Part shown: positions 1-6,936 of the stretch, piece after piece
How the letters are laid out: the number at the start of each line of letters is the position of its first letter
Position numbering within the stretch: the first letter of the stretch is position 1
Source: Hyphomicrobiaceae bacterium UBA4118
GTDB taxonomy: Bacteria > Pseudomonadota > Alphaproteobacteria > Rhizobiales > Methyloligellaceae
Reading direction: 5' to 3'
Length of the DNA stretch: 13,129 bases
NCBI GenBank assembly: GCA_002383105.1
Contig: DFXC01000141.1
Span: 1-13,129 of the forward strand
Made by a program: the position numbers and the translations under genes
Notes under the pieces: model-generated
The model's input: only the letters and a program-made list of their open reading frames with translations
Databases searched by the model: none
Told to the model about the DNA's origin: nothing

Positions 1-7
1 CGTTTGG

Positions 8-28
8 ACGTGTGATTGAATCATACGT
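8..28. promoter_or_regulatory. Operator-like 21-bp dyad upstream of the MFS exporter gene
   Basis: The outer arms ACGT...ACGT and inner arms TGATT...AATCA surround a central G at position 18. Nine of ten arm positions pair; only 12/24 does not. The length and symmetry fit the operator of a dimeric repressor such as a TetR-family protein, which often controls MFS exporters. A weak sigma-70-like pair, TTGAAT (16-21) and TATTTT (41-46) with a 19-nt spacer, would put the dyad over the -35 element. No regulator gene is visible; it could lie left of the window. The symmetry is seen directly; the role is inferred. Confidence 0.5.
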
Positions 29-131
29 GTCCTTCGACACTATTTTACCGCTGTTGCTTGGAATTGTGACCACACGGCAGCCGCTACGTTGGGCCGGTAA
101 TGGTGATGATCAACACGAGCCGGGAAGGCAA

Positions 132-1712
132 ATGACTCCGCGAGTATCCAAAGCGGGCCGCCCACGCCCGCCGAAAAAGGGTCTTTCACCACCGCGCGTC
201 GAGCCGGAGCCCGTTAAACGGCCGTCGATTGCGCTGGTGGTGGCCGTGGTGCTCACTGCCATCCTTGAGGTGCTCGACATCACGATTGTGAGCGTGGCCG
301 TACCCCACATGTTAGGCGCCTTCGGTGCCACGTCGGACCAAATCACCTGGGTGCTCACCTCCTATCTCGTCTCCGCTGCCGTGGTTATGCCGCTCACAGG
401 TTATTTATCGCGGAGGTTTGGGCGAAGGCGTCTTCTCTTCTTCTCGATCGCGGGGTTCGTTGTCTCTTCAGCGCTGTGCGGCCTTTCCTGGAATCTCCTG
501 AGCATGGTGATCTTCCGGGTCGCGCAAGGCGTTTGCGGCGCGCCGCTCGTGGCTTTGAGCCAGGCAATCCTGCTGGAAGCCTTTCCTCGAGAAAGGCATG
601 GGCAGGCGCTAGCCATTTTTGGCCTCGGCATCATGGTCGCCCCGGTGCTTGGCCCCGTCTTAGGCGGTTGGCTGACCGACACCTTTGTCTGGCGGGCGGT
701 GTTCTACATCAACGTGCCCATTGGGCTGATCGCGCTGCTGCTCGCCATGGGACATCTGCCCCGTGTGCCGATGAAGGACCTCGAGACTGATTGGACGGGT
801 CTTGCGCTCCTGGTACTGGCCGTGGGCTCGCTCCAGTTCATTCTCGATCAGGGTCCAACGCGCGATTGGTTCGATTCGCGCTTTATCCAGGTGTTTACCG
901 TGATCTGTCTGTTCTCGGGAGCAGCCTTCCTGATGCGCGGCTGGGGCAAGCCTGACAATATCGTTGACCTGTCGCTTCTCAAGGACCGGAATTTCACCGC
1001 GGGTCTTATCGCGAGCGCGGCTTACGGCATCCCCCTTTTCGGCACCATTGCGCTTCTGCCTCTCCTGACGCAGCGTCTAATGGGCTACCCGGCCATGAGC
1101 GCCGGCCTCCTGTTCGTACCCAGGGCGCTGGTGAGCGCGATTTCGCTCGCGGTCACCGGAGGTCTCCTGTTGCGCCTGATTGATCCGCGCTACCTGGTTG
1201 CTGCAGGCTTGGTCCTGTCAGCGATTGGCGCCATCGTAATGGCGCGCCTCACGCTCTTCGTCGATGCCTGGGGCCTCATTTGGCCAGGTATGATAGCAGG
1301 CGCAGGCATGGGCCTGTTCTTCGTGCCTCTGAATGCCGTTGCTTTCGGCAGCATCGCCGACGCCAAGCTCGACGAGGCGTCTGGCCTTATCGCCCTGATG
1401 CGCGGCATCGGCTCCTCGATCGGAATCGCTGTGGTGAGCTGGCTATTGGTTCACCAAGGTCAGACCCATTGGGCCAATCTCGCCAGCCACCTCAGCCCCT
1501 TCAATCCCGCAGTCCCGCCCTATCTCGCCGCGCTGGGGCTGGATGTCCAGTCGCCGAGCACCATGGCCTTGATCGTCCTGGAGATTGCTCGTCAGGCACA
1601 GATGCAGGCATTCAACGATTTATTCTGGTTCATCGGCTGGGTGACCTTCGCCATTCTGCCGCTCGTTTTCATCATGAAGCGGCCAGAAAGGACGGGCCTC
1701 GTAGTCGCCTAG
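132..1712 (+). CDS. MFS transporter, DHA2 family (EmrB/QacA-type drug:proton antiporter)
   Basis: A 526-residue inner-membrane protein of the 14-TM DHA2 group, which exports drugs or other small amphipathic compounds in exchange for protons. TM1 starts near residue 32 and carries an acidic residue in LDITIVSVAVP (D49). Motif A is GYLSRRFGRRR (90-100). Motif C, the antiporter signature, is the PVLGPVLGGW stretch (171-180). RAVFYINVPIG (188-198) is typical of EmrB-like proteins. The frame stays open upstream to a GTG at 12, but that start would run through the operator-like dyad and add a 40-residue tail unlike the family. I therefore use the ATG at 132, with GGAAGG just upstream. The N-terminal 30 residues are basic and proline-rich, so cytosolic. 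No HlyD/EmrA partner is visible. It converges on the phasin gene. The family is sure; the substrate cannot be told. Confidence 0.9.
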   Translation: MTPRVSKAGRPRPPKKGLSPPRVEPEPVKRPSIALVVAVVLTAILEVLDITIVSVAVPHMLGAFGATSDQITWVLTSYLVSAAVVMPLTGYLSRRFGRRRLLFFSIAGFVVSSALCGLSWNLLSMVIFRVAQGVCGAPLVALSQAILLEAFPRERHGQALAIFGLGIMVAPVLGPVLGGWLTDTFVWRAVFYINVPIGLIALLLAMGHLPRVPMKDLETDWTGLALLVLAVGSLQFILDQGPTRDWFDSRFIQVFTVICLFSGAAFLMRGWGKPDNIVDLSLLKDRNFTAGLIASAAYGIPLFGTIALLPLLTQRLMGYPAMSAGLLFVPRALVSAISLAVTGGLLLRLIDPRYLVAAGLVLSAIGAIVMARLTLFVDAWGLIWPGMIAGAGMGLFFVPLNAVAFGSIADAKLDEASGLIALMRGIGSSIGIAVVSWLLVHQGQTHWANLASHLSPFNPAVPPYLAALGLDVQSPSTMALIVLEIARQAQMQAFNDLFWFIGWVTFAILPLVFIMKRPERTGLVVA

Positions 1713-1847
1713 GCGAGTGTCTCGAGGCGGCGGAGTGGGCAATCGAAATCAGCCGGCTCTGAGCGGGCTCGGGAGGCGGGCCCTGGTCGCCGAGGAGGCC
1801 TGGCAGTGAGCCGTCTTTAACTCCGCGTCCTCACCTTGCGCGCGCCG
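1713..1847. other. Convergent intergenic spacer
   Basis: This spacer of 135 bases lies between the stop of the plus-strand exporter gene and the stop of the minus-strand phasin gene. It is GC-rich with scattered short self-complementary runs. I see no strong hairpin followed by a T-tract on either strand, so no intrinsic terminator can be called for either gene. Confidence 0.5.
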
Positions 1848-2354
1848 TCAGCTGCGCTTCACGTGCTCGCTGATCGGCTCGCTCGCCTGGGCGACCATCT
1901 CTGCCGACAGCGTGCGCAGCTCTTGCGCCTGGCTGGCGAGCGCCTTCATCTGCTCGTCCCAGAAGGCCATCTGCACGCGCGCCATCTCGATGGGGTTCTT
2001 CGCGGTGGCGAGGTCAAGGGCGAGATCGAGACCCGAGGCCACGTTGGCTCGCGCAATGTCGATGAGCTTGCGGTTGACCGCGACGGTGCCCTGCCCGGCC
2101 GCCTTGAGGGATCGCTCCATCGTGTCGACGGCGCTCTCGATCACATGTTTTGAAGGTTTCGCCAACAGGCCGGGCTGTGGCGAAGCGGCCGCGCCGGCGC
2201 GGACGGGCGCTGGCGCCGGCGTTGGCGGCGCTACGTGCTCGCGCTTCGGTGCGCCGATTGCTTCTGAGACGACCGCATTCTTCACCTGCCGGTCGTCTAT
2301 AGGCTTGTTCTCTTGGTACTTTCTCTGCTTCTGCGATTTGGATTGATCGGTCAT
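1848..2354 (-). CDS. Phasin family protein (polyhydroxyalkanoate granule-associated)
   Basis: A 168-residue protein. Residues 1-40 are polar and charged, about 41-62 are a low-complexity Ala/Pro stretch (APPTPAPAPV), and about 66-166 are amphipathic helix resembling the Phasin_2 family, including NRKLIDIARANVASGLDLA (94-112) and MARVQMAFWDEQMKAL (124-139). Phasins coat polyhydroxybutyrate granules in the cytoplasm and limit their size; this is known for the family and not shown here. The start is ATG at 2354 with GGGGAGG four bases upstream. The stop of a possible 49-codon ORF overlaps this start as ATGA. Carbon from the nearby serine cycle leaves as acetyl-CoA, the precursor of PHB, so the placement makes sense, but a separate transcript is likely. 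The Ala/Pro linker is longer than in minimal phasins. Confidence 0.85.
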   Translation of the reverse strand: MTDQSKSQKQRKYQENKPIDDRQVKNAVVSEAIGAPKREHVAPPTPAPAPVRAGAAASPQPGLLAKPSKHVIESAVDTMERSLKAAGQGTVAVNRKLIDIARANVASGLDLALDLATAKNPIEMARVQMAFWDEQMKALASQAQELRTLSAEMVAQASEPISEHVKRS

Positions 2355-2500
2355 GGGGCCTCCCCTTTGAAGCCGGCAGGGGACGCGCTCCGCCGTGCGT
2401 CCAACCAGACCGGCAGTTCAGGCGCATAGACGCGCCAGCCAACAAAACCATAGCGGCGCGGCCATTTTGGGGCGCCGGGATCGTGAGCCTCAAGGCTCAT
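2351..2500 (-). CDS. Possible 49-residue protein coupled to the phasin gene (unrecognised)
   Basis: The ORF starts at ATG 2500 and ends in a TGA that overlaps the phasin ATG as ATGA, the usual geometry of translational coupling. The predicted peptide begins MSLEAHDPGAPKWPRRYG, is rich in Trp and Arg, and has a hydrophobic-aromatic middle (FVGWRVYAPELPVWL, 19-33). I do not recognise it. Third codon positions are only moderately GC-rich, and no clear Shine-Dalgarno precedes the ATG, so coding status is uncertain. The start region sits in a small hairpin, TGAGCCT/AGGCTCA (2484-2499), which could limit initiation. It could instead be untranslated leader of the phasin mRNA. The overlap is seen; function is unknown. 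Confidence 0.35.
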   Translation of the reverse strand: MSLEAHDPGAPKWPRRYGFVGWRVYAPELPVWLDARRSASPAGFKGEAP

Positions 2501-2530
2501 ATCGATGCAACCGTTTACCGTTAAGTCGGT

Positions 2531-2571
2531 TCCCCCTCACCTGCCCTCTTTTCTGAAGGCTGAGAGGGGGA
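2531..2571. repeat. Inverted repeat, 8-bp arms
   Basis: TCCCCCTC (2531-2538) is exactly complementary to GAGGGGGA (2564-2571), with a 25-nt loop rich in pyrimidines. It lies upstream of the phasin side of the spacer. No T-tract follows on the minus strand, so a terminator role is not supported. It may be a remnant of a dispersed GC-rich repeat. Confidence 0.4.
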
Positions 2572-2587
2572 TTGAGCCCGCTGCCGC

Positions 2588-2623
2588 AGGCTTGAAGACC
2601 CCTATATCCTCGGTCTCAAGCCT
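2588..2623 (-). repeat. Hairpin directly after the frame-restored GFA gene
   Basis: AGGCTTGAAGACC (2588-2600) pairs with GGTCTCAAGCCT (2612-2623) apart from one bulged base, around an 11-nt loop. It begins exactly next to the TGA (2624-2626) that ends the second, frame-restored part of the GFA gene. That placement suggests a transcript-end structure for the original gene, but no U-tract follows, so factor-independent termination is doubtful. Confidence 0.45.
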
Positions 2624-3047
2624 TCAGCGGCCGAAATGGGCGGCGGCGGCTGAACCCTCATCTTGCGGAATGCGGGGATCGATTGGGGCCCAGCTCGGCG
2701 CTTGCGCGGTCCAGATGGTGAGCGAGGGTTTACCAATCTCCGGGCTCATCGAGCGTGCCGGCGCGGACCGACATGAGATGGGGGCGGGCTTCGGACTGGG
2801 CGAAGACGTGCGTCCCGCATTTCGGGCAGAAGCGCCGGTGCATGACGTTGCCGCTATCCGCCTTGCTGGCGAAGTCGCTGAGCGTGCCCTCGATGTTGAA
2901 CGCTTCGCTGGGAAAGGCCACGTTGACGGTGGCGCTTCCCGCCCCGATGAACTGGCACACGCGACACCAGCAGGTTCGCGCCGCGATGGGCTCTGCTTCG
3001 ATGCGATAGCGCACCGCGCCGCACAAGCATCCGCCGGAAATTGCCAT
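2624..3047 (-). pseudogene. GFA/CENP-V-domain zinc protein, frameshifted near 2732
   Basis: The family is named after glutathione-dependent formaldehyde-activating enzyme, but most members have no proven reaction. The first frame runs from ATG 3047 (GGAG six bases upstream) to a TAA at 2730-2732 and gives 105 residues. It holds all expected zinc cysteines: C7 and C9, C26, C28 and C31, then C74 and C77 in CPKCGTH. It stops after GTLDEPGDW. The missing C-terminus continues in another frame as KPSLTIWTAQAPSWAPID and ends at 2624. Dropping one base (T on the minus strand near 2732) joins the two into about 140 residues, the usual family length. A TTG start at 3065 is possible but lacks a proper ribosome site. 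It may be a real pseudogene, a still-folding truncated protein (2730-3047), or a sequencing error. Confidence 0.8.
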
Positions 3048-3079
3048 TCTTCTCTCCCTGCCCAATCGATCGGCCCGGG

Positions 3080-3124
3080 CCTCATGGTTCGAGACGCGCC
3101 CTTCGGGCGCTCCTCACCATGAGG
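3080..3124. repeat. Palindromic repeat element A (REP-like, rhizobial type)
   Basis: A 45-nt palindrome has outer arms CCTCATGGT / ACCATGAGG and an inner stem GCGCCC (3096-3101) TTC GGGCGC (3105-3110). The internal loops carry TCGAGAC and TCCTC. From memory, elements with this CCTCATGGTGAGGAG...CGTCTCGAACCATGAGG layout occur in many copies in rhizobial-type genomes. It lies between mclA and the GFA gene and may stabilise or end the serine-cycle mRNA. Confidence 0.75.
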
Positions 3125-3133
3125 AACAAATGC

Positions 3134-3174
3134 CTCACCCTGAGGAGCCGCGAAGCGGCGTCTCGAAGGGTGAG
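3134..3174. repeat. Palindromic repeat element B, inverted relative to element A
   Basis: A 41-nt palindrome has outer arms CTCACCCT / AGGGTGAG and an inner stem GCCGC GAA GCGGC. It shares the TGAGGAG and CGTCTCGAA blocks with element A, but in the opposite orientation and with different stem bases that still pair. It starts 9 bases after element A and ends 14 bases from the mclA stop. Compensated stem changes suggest folding matters. Confidence 0.75.
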
Positions 3175-3188
3175 CCCGAACCCGCAAA

Positions 3189-4160
3189 TTACATGCCCAT
3201 GGCGGCGGCCTTGTTGAGCAGCGCCTCGGCCTGGCGGATCGAGGCGATGTCGATGAGGCGGCCGTCGAGCGACACCGCGCCCTTGCCTTCCTTCGCCGCC
3301 TGCTTCATGGCCGCGACGATGCGCTTGGCCTTGGTCACCTCGGCCTCAGACGGCGTGAACACCTTGTTGGCAAGCTCGACTTGGGAGGGGTGGATCGCCC
3401 ACTTGCCCTCGAAGCCAAGCACGGCGGCGCGTTTGGCCGCGGCCGTGTAGCCGTCGGGATCTGAGAAATCGCCGAACGGCCCGTCGATCGGGCGAAGCCC
3501 GTAGGCGCGGCAGGCGACCATCATGCGCGACAGGGCATAGTGCCAGGGGTCGTTCCAGTAATAGGCGCGGGGCCCGTCGCCCTCTTTGTCGGCGAGGATG
3601 CCATAGTCCGGGTGCGGGGCGCCGATGCCCATGGTGCGCGCCCGCGTCGAGGCGGCGTAGTCGGCCACGCCGAAGCTCATGGCCTCGACCCGCTTGGAGG
3701 ATTGCGCGATGGCCTCGACATTGGCCATGCCGAGCGCCGTCTCGATGAGCAGCTCGAAGCCGATCCTCTTCTCGCGCTTCTTATACTGCTCGATCTGGGT
3801 GACCAGCATGTCGATGGCGTAGACGTCCTGCGGCACGCCGGTCTTGGGGATGAGGATCATGTCCAGCCGCGGGCAGTTCTCGACCACGTCGACCACGTCG
3901 CGATAGGCGTAATGGGTGTCGAGACCGTTGATACGGATCATCATGACCTTGGAGCCCCAATCGAGATCGTTCAGCCCCTGGATGATGTTCTTGCGGGCCT
4001 GCTCCTTGTCGTCGGGAGCGACGGCGTCCTCGAGATCGAGGAAGATGATGTCGGCGGCGCCCTTGGCCGCCTTCTCGAACAGCGACGGGTTTGACCCCGG
4101 CACGGCAAGCTCCGAGCGGTGGAGACGCGGGGTCGCCTGTTGGATCAGCGTGAAGCTCAT
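3189..4160 (-). CDS. mclA: Malyl-CoA lyase (L-malyl-CoA to acetyl-CoA and glyoxylate)
   Basis: A 323-residue member of the CitE/HpcH aldolase superfamily that performs the last step of the serine cycle in the cytoplasm: Mg-dependent cleavage of malyl-CoA to acetyl-CoA and glyoxylate. The N-terminal MSFTLIQQATPRLHRSELAV agrees with my recollection of the Methylobacterium protein. LDLEDAVAPDDK (41-52), MIRINGLDTHY (74-84, R76), LIETALGMANVEA (138-150, E140) and FGVADYAAS (163-171, D167) supply the expected CoA/oxalate and metal-binding residues. The frame is open upstream to 4256 inside ppc, but the ATG at 4160 has a perfect AGGAGG seven bases before it and the family length. It is the last gene of the block, 16 nt after ppc, and is followed by two palindromic repeats. 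Confidence 0.97.
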   Translation of the reverse strand: MSFTLIQQATPRLHRSELAVPGSNPSLFEKAAKGAADIIFLDLEDAVAPDDKEQARKNIIQGLNDLDWGSKVMMIRINGLDTHYAYRDVVDVVENCPRLDMILIPKTGVPQDVYAIDMLVTQIEQYKKREKRIGFELLIETALGMANVEAIAQSSKRVEAMSFGVADYAASTRARTMGIGAPHPDYGILADKEGDGPRAYYWNDPWHYALSRMMVACRAYGLRPIDGPFGDFSDPDGYTAAAKRAAVLGFEGKWAIHPSQVELANKVFTPSEAEVTKAKRIVAAMKQAAKEGKGAVSLDGRLIDIASIRQAEALLNKAAAMGM

Positions 4161-4167
4161 TTTACTC

Positions 4168-4173
4168 CCTCCT
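4168..4173 (-). promoter_or_regulatory. Strong ribosome-binding site of mclA
   Basis: A consensus AGGAGG lies in the 16-nt gap between the ppc stop (TAA, 4177-4179) and the mclA ATG at 4160, with a seven-base spacing. It is the best Shine-Dalgarno in the block and decides against the longer in-frame start at 4256. Confidence 0.85.
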
Positions 4174-4176
4174 GGT

Positions 4177-6936
4177 TTAGCCTGTGGCGCCGAGACCGGC
4201 GGCAACGGTGTTGATGGATAGTAGCAGCGCGGATTTGAAGGCGTCGCGCTCGGCATCGCCTGCGCCCCTGAAGCGGCGCAACAGCTCGACCTGCTCGCGA
4301 TTGACCTCGTTGATGGTGGGGAGGCGCGAGGCCAAGCCGCGGCGAAACTCGGGGAAGCGCTCGGCGATCTCTCTGCCGCCGCTCACCCTGAGCACCATCT
4401 CCTTGGTGAGCGCGAGCTCCTTCTCGATCATGGCGAAGATGTTGTCGCGCACCTGGGCGTCGGCGACGAGGCTCGCATAATCGCGGGCGATGTCGAGATC
4501 GACCAGCAGCAGCGTCTTCTCGACCTCGTCGATGATGAGGCGGAAGAGGCGGGAGTCCTTGAACATGCGCGGAAGCAGCGCCTCGCCCTGCTGGCCCCTC
4601 ACCTCGATCAGGCTGTGCAGCGCGCTGCCCACGCCGTACCAGCCGGTGATGACGTGGCGGTTCTGCGCCCAGGCGAACACCCACGGGATGGCGCGGAGAT
4701 CGCTTAGCGAGCGCGCGCCGAAGCGCCGCGCCGGGCGCGAGCCGATATTGAGGAGCGAGATTTCCTCGAGCGGGCTCGCCGCCTGGAAATAGGTGACGAG
4801 ATCGGGATGGCCGACCAGCCCGCTATAGGCGGCGCGCGAGGCGCCGGCCAGTGCCTCCATGATGTCGTCGAACTCGCGCCTGGGCCTGAGCGCCTCCTCG
4901 CGCTCCGATTTCAGCGCGTGCTCGAGCACGCTCGCGGCAAGAAGCTCCATCTGGTAGAGCGCGGTGCCCTTGTTGGCATATTTGTAGGAGACCACCTCGC
5001 CCTGCTCGGTGACGCGGAAGCGGCCCCTGATCGAGCCGGCCGGCTGCGCGGCAATGGCGCGACCGGTCGGCGCGCCCCCCCGGCTCACCGAGCCGCCGCG
5101 TCCATGGAAGAAGGCGATGTCGACGCCGGCATCGCCGCCGACGCGGGCGAGGGATGACTGCGCCTTGGCGAGCTCCCAGTTCGAGGCGACGAAGCCGCCG
5201 TCTTTGTTGGAATCGGAATAGCCGATCATCACCTCCTGCACGTTGCCCTGCCAGTGCGTGCTGCGGCGGATGAGCGGAACGGCCAAGGCCTCGCGCATGA
5301 TGGCGGGCGCGGCCCGGAGATCGGCGATAGTCTCGAACAGCGGCACGATGGGGATGGCGCAAATCTCGGTGCCGGCCGTATCGAGAAAGGCGCCGCCCTC
5401 CTTGGCCAGGAGATAAGCGCCGAGGATGTCCTCGACCGAGCGCGTCATGGAGAGGATGAAGCTGCCGATGGCGTCGCGGTCGAGCCCGCGCCTGACCTCC
5501 CCCGCCTGCCTGAACATGGCGACGAGATCGGCGGCCTCGGCCGGAAGCTCGGGGATCAGCCGCGGGCCGGTGAGCGGGCGCGTCAGCTCGCGCAACAGCC
5601 ACACTCGCCACTCGTGGCTGCCGAGCTCGGGCGGGGTGTCGTCGCCATGCCCCGCCGACGCCCACCACAGCGACTGGAGTGCCGAGGTGGTGCGGGTGGT
5701 GTTCTCGCGCAGGTCAAGCCGCACGGTCGAGAAGCGGAAGATCTCGACCGCATGGCGCACGGGGCGCACGAGATTGGCAGCGATGGAGGGGCTGTGCGCC
5801 TCGTTCAGCGCCATCTCGATGATGCGTAAATCCTGGATCAGCTCGTCAGCACTGGCGTAAGGGGCGCCGGGCCCACCGATATCCATGCCCTCGATGCGGG
5901 CGATGGTGGCGTCGAGCTTGCGCAGAACCAGCGTGAGATATTGGCGGTAAGGCTCGCCGGGATTGCGGGCGGCAATGGAGGCTCCCTCCCCGCTTGCGTC
6001 GAGCTCGCGGGCAAGCTCGGCGCGGAAGCTCGGCGGCACAGGAAGCGCGCGCTCGGTGATGGAGAGCGCCCGCGCCAGCTCGACGATGCGGTCGCGGTAA
6101 TGGCGCAAGGCGGCGAAGGCATTCTGGCGCAAGGTCCAGCCGGTGACGGACGTGGTGACTGACGGATTGCCGTCGCGGTCGCCGCCGATCCACGAGCCGA
6201 ACTGGAAAAAGGGCGGCAGCTCGAAGCATTCGCCCGGATAATATTGCTCGAGCGCGCCATCGAGCAGGGCGAGCATCTCCGGCGCCTTCTCGAACAGGCT
6301 CTCGTCGAAAAAGTGAAGCCCGCGGCTGACCTCGTGCTCAACGGTCGGCTTCTCCAGATGCAGCTCGCCCGTCATCCACACGAGCTCGATCTGGTCGCGC
6401 AGATCGTCGAGAAGCGCCGTGCGCTCGCGTTCGGTCCAGCGCGGCATTTCCAGCTCGCGCAGCAGGAGATAAATCCTGCGGTATTTCTCGAGCACGGTGA
6501 CGCGCTTAGATTCGGTCGGGTGCGCCGTGATCACCGGCCTGATGCGCAAGCCCGACAGCAGCTTCTCGATGTCCTTGGGCCTGATGCCCTCGCGTGCGGC
6601 CTCGGCCAGCACATGGGCGAAGGTGCCGCGCAGCGCGTCACGCCCGCGCGTCCGCTCGATCTGCCGGCGCCGGCGCATGGCGGCGTTCTGGTCGGCGATG
6701 GAGAGAAGCTGGAACCAGATGCCTTGCGCCTGGAGCGCGCGGGCCATCAGCTCCGGCGTGAAGCCCGAGATATTGGCGCCGCCCTTGAGCACCGGCTCGA
6801 TCTCGGGCTGATGCTGGCGCACCACCTCGAGCAGAAGCTGAAACAGGATGTCCGACGCTTCCTTGGCCGAGGTGCCGCTCAGAACCGCGAGCGGAGGATC
6901 GGTCGCAAGGCGCGGCTGTTTGAGCTCCTCGTTCAT
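4177..6936 (-). CDS. ppc: Phosphoenolpyruvate carboxylase
   Basis: A 919-residue enzyme (bacterial PEPCs run about 880-930) that adds bicarbonate to PEP, giving oxaloacetate and phosphate: the C4-forming step of the serine cycle. Catalytic signatures are all present: VITAHPTESKR (135-145, H139), GSWIGGDRDGNP (247-258), GYSDSNKDGG (572-581, K578), FHGRGGSVSRGG (610-621, R613), SRPARR (733-738) and PWVFAWAQNR (751-760). The C-terminus ends GLGATG, where E. coli-type enzymes end RNTG; the lost Asn is one of the aspartate-inhibitor ligands in E. coli. The frame is open upstream to a GTG at 7131 overlapping the mtkB stop, which would add 65 residues with no family resemblance. I use ATG 6936, although its SD-like GGGAG is 14 bases away. 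The enzyme call is certain; the start is moderately sure. Confidence 0.95.
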   Translation of the reverse strand: MNEELKQPRLATDPPLAVLSGTSAKEASDILFQLLLEVVRQHQPEIEPVLKGGANISGFTPELMARALQAQGIWFQLLSIADQNAAMRRRRQIERTRGRDALRGTFAHVLAEAAREGIRPKDIEKLLSGLRIRPVITAHPTESKRVTVLEKYRRIYLLLRELEMPRWTERERTALLDDLRDQIELVWMTGELHLEKPTVEHEVSRGLHFFDESLFEKAPEMLALLDGALEQYYPGECFELPPFFQFGSWIGGDRDGNPSVTTSVTGWTLRQNAFAALRHYRDRIVELARALSITERALPVPPSFRAELARELDASGEGASIAARNPGEPYRQYLTLVLRKLDATIARIEGMDIGGPGAPYASADELIQDLRIIEMALNEAHSPSIAANLVRPVRHAVEIFRFSTVRLDLRENTTRTTSALQSLWWASAGHGDDTPPELGSHEWRVWLLRELTRPLTGPRLIPELPAEAADLVAMFRQAGEVRRGLDRDAIGSFILSMTRSVEDILGAYLLAKEGGAFLDTAGTEICAIPIVPLFETIADLRAAPAIMREALAVPLIRRSTHWQGNVQEVMIGYSDSNKDGGFVASNWELAKAQSSLARVGGDAGVDIAFFHGRGGSVSRGGAPTGRAIAAQPAGSIRGRFRVTEQGEVVSYKYANKGTALYQMELLAASVLEHALKSEREEALRPRREFDDIMEALAGASRAAYSGLVGHPDLVTYFQAASPLEEISLLNIGSRPARRFGARSLSDLRAIPWVFAWAQNRHVITGWYGVGSALHSLIEVRGQQGEALLPRMFKDSRLFRLIIDEVEKTLLLVDLDIARDYASLVADAQVRDNIFAMIEKELALTKEMVLRVSGGREIAERFPEFRRGLASRLPTINEVNREQVELLRRFRGAGDAERDAFKSALLLSINTVAAGLGATG

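Noticed and set aside
12..131. 40-residue N-terminal extension of the MFS protein from GTG 12
   Set aside because: It would translate the operator-like dyad, has no ribosome site, and does not look like a family N-terminus; ATG 132 is better placed.
1713..1847. Bidirectional terminator between the exporter and phasin genes
   Set aside because: No stem with a following T-tract was found on either strand.
2588..2623. Promoter for the phasin side based on a TATAGG-like sequence near 2600
   Set aside because: No acceptable -35 at normal spacing, and the bases sit in the loop of a hairpin.
3080..3174. CRISPR-like repeat pair
   Set aside because: Only two units in opposite orientation, each self-palindromic, with a 9-base gap; no array structure.
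3540..4094. Long plus-strand open frame opposite mclA, and similar ones opposite ppc, mtkA, mtdA and hprA
   Set aside because: These are antisense shadows of GC-rich coding sequence: no domain resemblance, and the sense-strand proteins are fully conserved.
4161..4256. Longer mclA reading frame starting at 4256 inside ppc
   Set aside because: The consensus AGGAGG seven bases before ATG 4160 and the MSFTLIQQATPR start fix the true N-terminus.
4823..5668. 281-codon minus-strand frame within ppc
   Set aside because: Out-of-frame, Arg/Gly-rich translation of ppc, with intact PEPC motifs in the other frame; not a gene.
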